NCBI GenBank assembly: GCA_026225945.1
Contig: JAMJFZ010001074.1
Span: 2,999,001-3,063,000, forward strand
From: Cricetomys ansorgei
Lineage: Eukaryota > Chordata > Mammalia > Rodentia > Nesomyidae
DNA length: 64,000 nt
Reading direction: 5' to 3'
Below, piece by piece: positions 63,734 to 64,000 of this stretch; position 1 is the stretch's first letter; each line of letters opens with the position of its first letter. The notes beneath the pieces were generated by a model. It was not told the DNA's origin, ran no database searches, and worked only from the letters and a program-made list of their open reading frames with translations. Made by a program: the position numbers and the translations under genes.

Positions 63734-64000
63734 TGGAGTCCCTGTGAGATTTCCTTCCTCTTACCTGTTAGCATATCTCTCGGTATTGTACTTGTTCAGG
63801 TTTTGTTTCAGCAGCTATATTGTTGAGATATCATGAGTGTAGATTAATAGGAGACAAAAATGTCACAGTAGATTTCCTGGCCTTATGATCTTTGTAGCCT
63901 TTATACCTCCTCTTCCATGATGTTCCATGAGCGTTAGGTGCAGGAGTTGTGTTATAGATGTACTAGCTGGGGCAGGATACCTCATAATCAATTGTTTGCT
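63375..64000 (-). mobile_element. Rodent L1 3' UTR, antisense, runs off the window
   Basis: A T-rich start (antisense tail side) is followed by 'aaattcatggcctctttttc', 'ttcagggctgacaaactggt', a (TG)n array, 'ttgttcaggttttgtttcag' and 'aggtgcaggagttgtgttat', then 'ggggcaggatacctcataat'. This is an ordered antisense match to a rodent L1 3' UTR. ORF2 sequence may lie beyond the right edge. Confidence 0.65.
63688..63732. repeat. (TG)n microsatellite within L1 3' UTR
   Basis: About 22 TG units, ending GATGG. Confidence 0.95.

Overview
This window is mammalian nuclear DNA from a rodent, most likely a muroid. The evidence is the repeat content. It has B1 SINEs with the rodent 'ggatctctgtgagttc' core, B3 and B4 SINEs, an ID-like tRNA-derived SINE, a URR1-type hAT element, rodent (Lx-like) L1 3' ends and 3' UTRs, and rodent MaLR and other LTRs. 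These lie over an older eutherian layer of MIR, MER2, a MER20-like hAT, MLT1-like LTRs and L1M tails. I saw no young Mus-type L1 and no canonical B2, so a non-Mus muroid (for example a cricetid) is possible, but the species is not resolved. All family names come from remembered consensus phrases, not from a database search.

I find no protein-coding gene that I can support, and no tRNA, rRNA, CRISPR array or bacterial-style operon. Nearly all long open frames are accidental: CA/TG microsatellites, antisense L1 and SINE sequence. The window looks like a gene desert or a large intron. The one small frame worth recording is at 27374-27541. It encodes 55 residues with a signal-peptide-like start in unique sequence and is reported at low confidence.

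Layout. 0-5.5 kb: a MaLR LTR, then a MaLR element retaining both LTRs and a tRNA-Leu primer binding site, then a MER2 transposon split by an insertion carrying a rodent LTR. 5.5-9.4 kb: mostly unique, with a 390 bp AT-rich tract, a plus-oriented MaLR LTR and an L1M tail. 11.9-19.3 kb: dense L1, MLT1, B4 and B3 nests and an LTR. 19.6-24.7 kb: two plus-oriented copies of the LTR family seen at 4.5 kb, a different LTR, an MLT1-like LTR, an AT microsatellite and URR1. 26-28.4 kb: an LTR, then unique DNA with the small ORF. 28.4-30.65 kb: an antisense L1 ORF2 remnant with insertions. 30.6-41 kb: mostly unique, with two stretches that read like conserved noncoding elements. 41-55 kb: scattered MIR, B1, B3, B4 and L1 tails and a 350 bp CA array. 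55-64 kb: two LTRs, an enhancer-like block near 58.2 kb followed by a G-quadruplex motif, and a clean solo LTR with 6 bp target duplications inside an older MaLR LTR. The window ends in an antisense L1 3' UTR.

Nothing here looks like a new multi-gene system. The most useful leads are the 58.2 kb and 35.7-36.1 kb unique blocks, the LTR family carrying SINE-like heads and AP-1 motifs, the small ORF, and the nested insertions that date each other.
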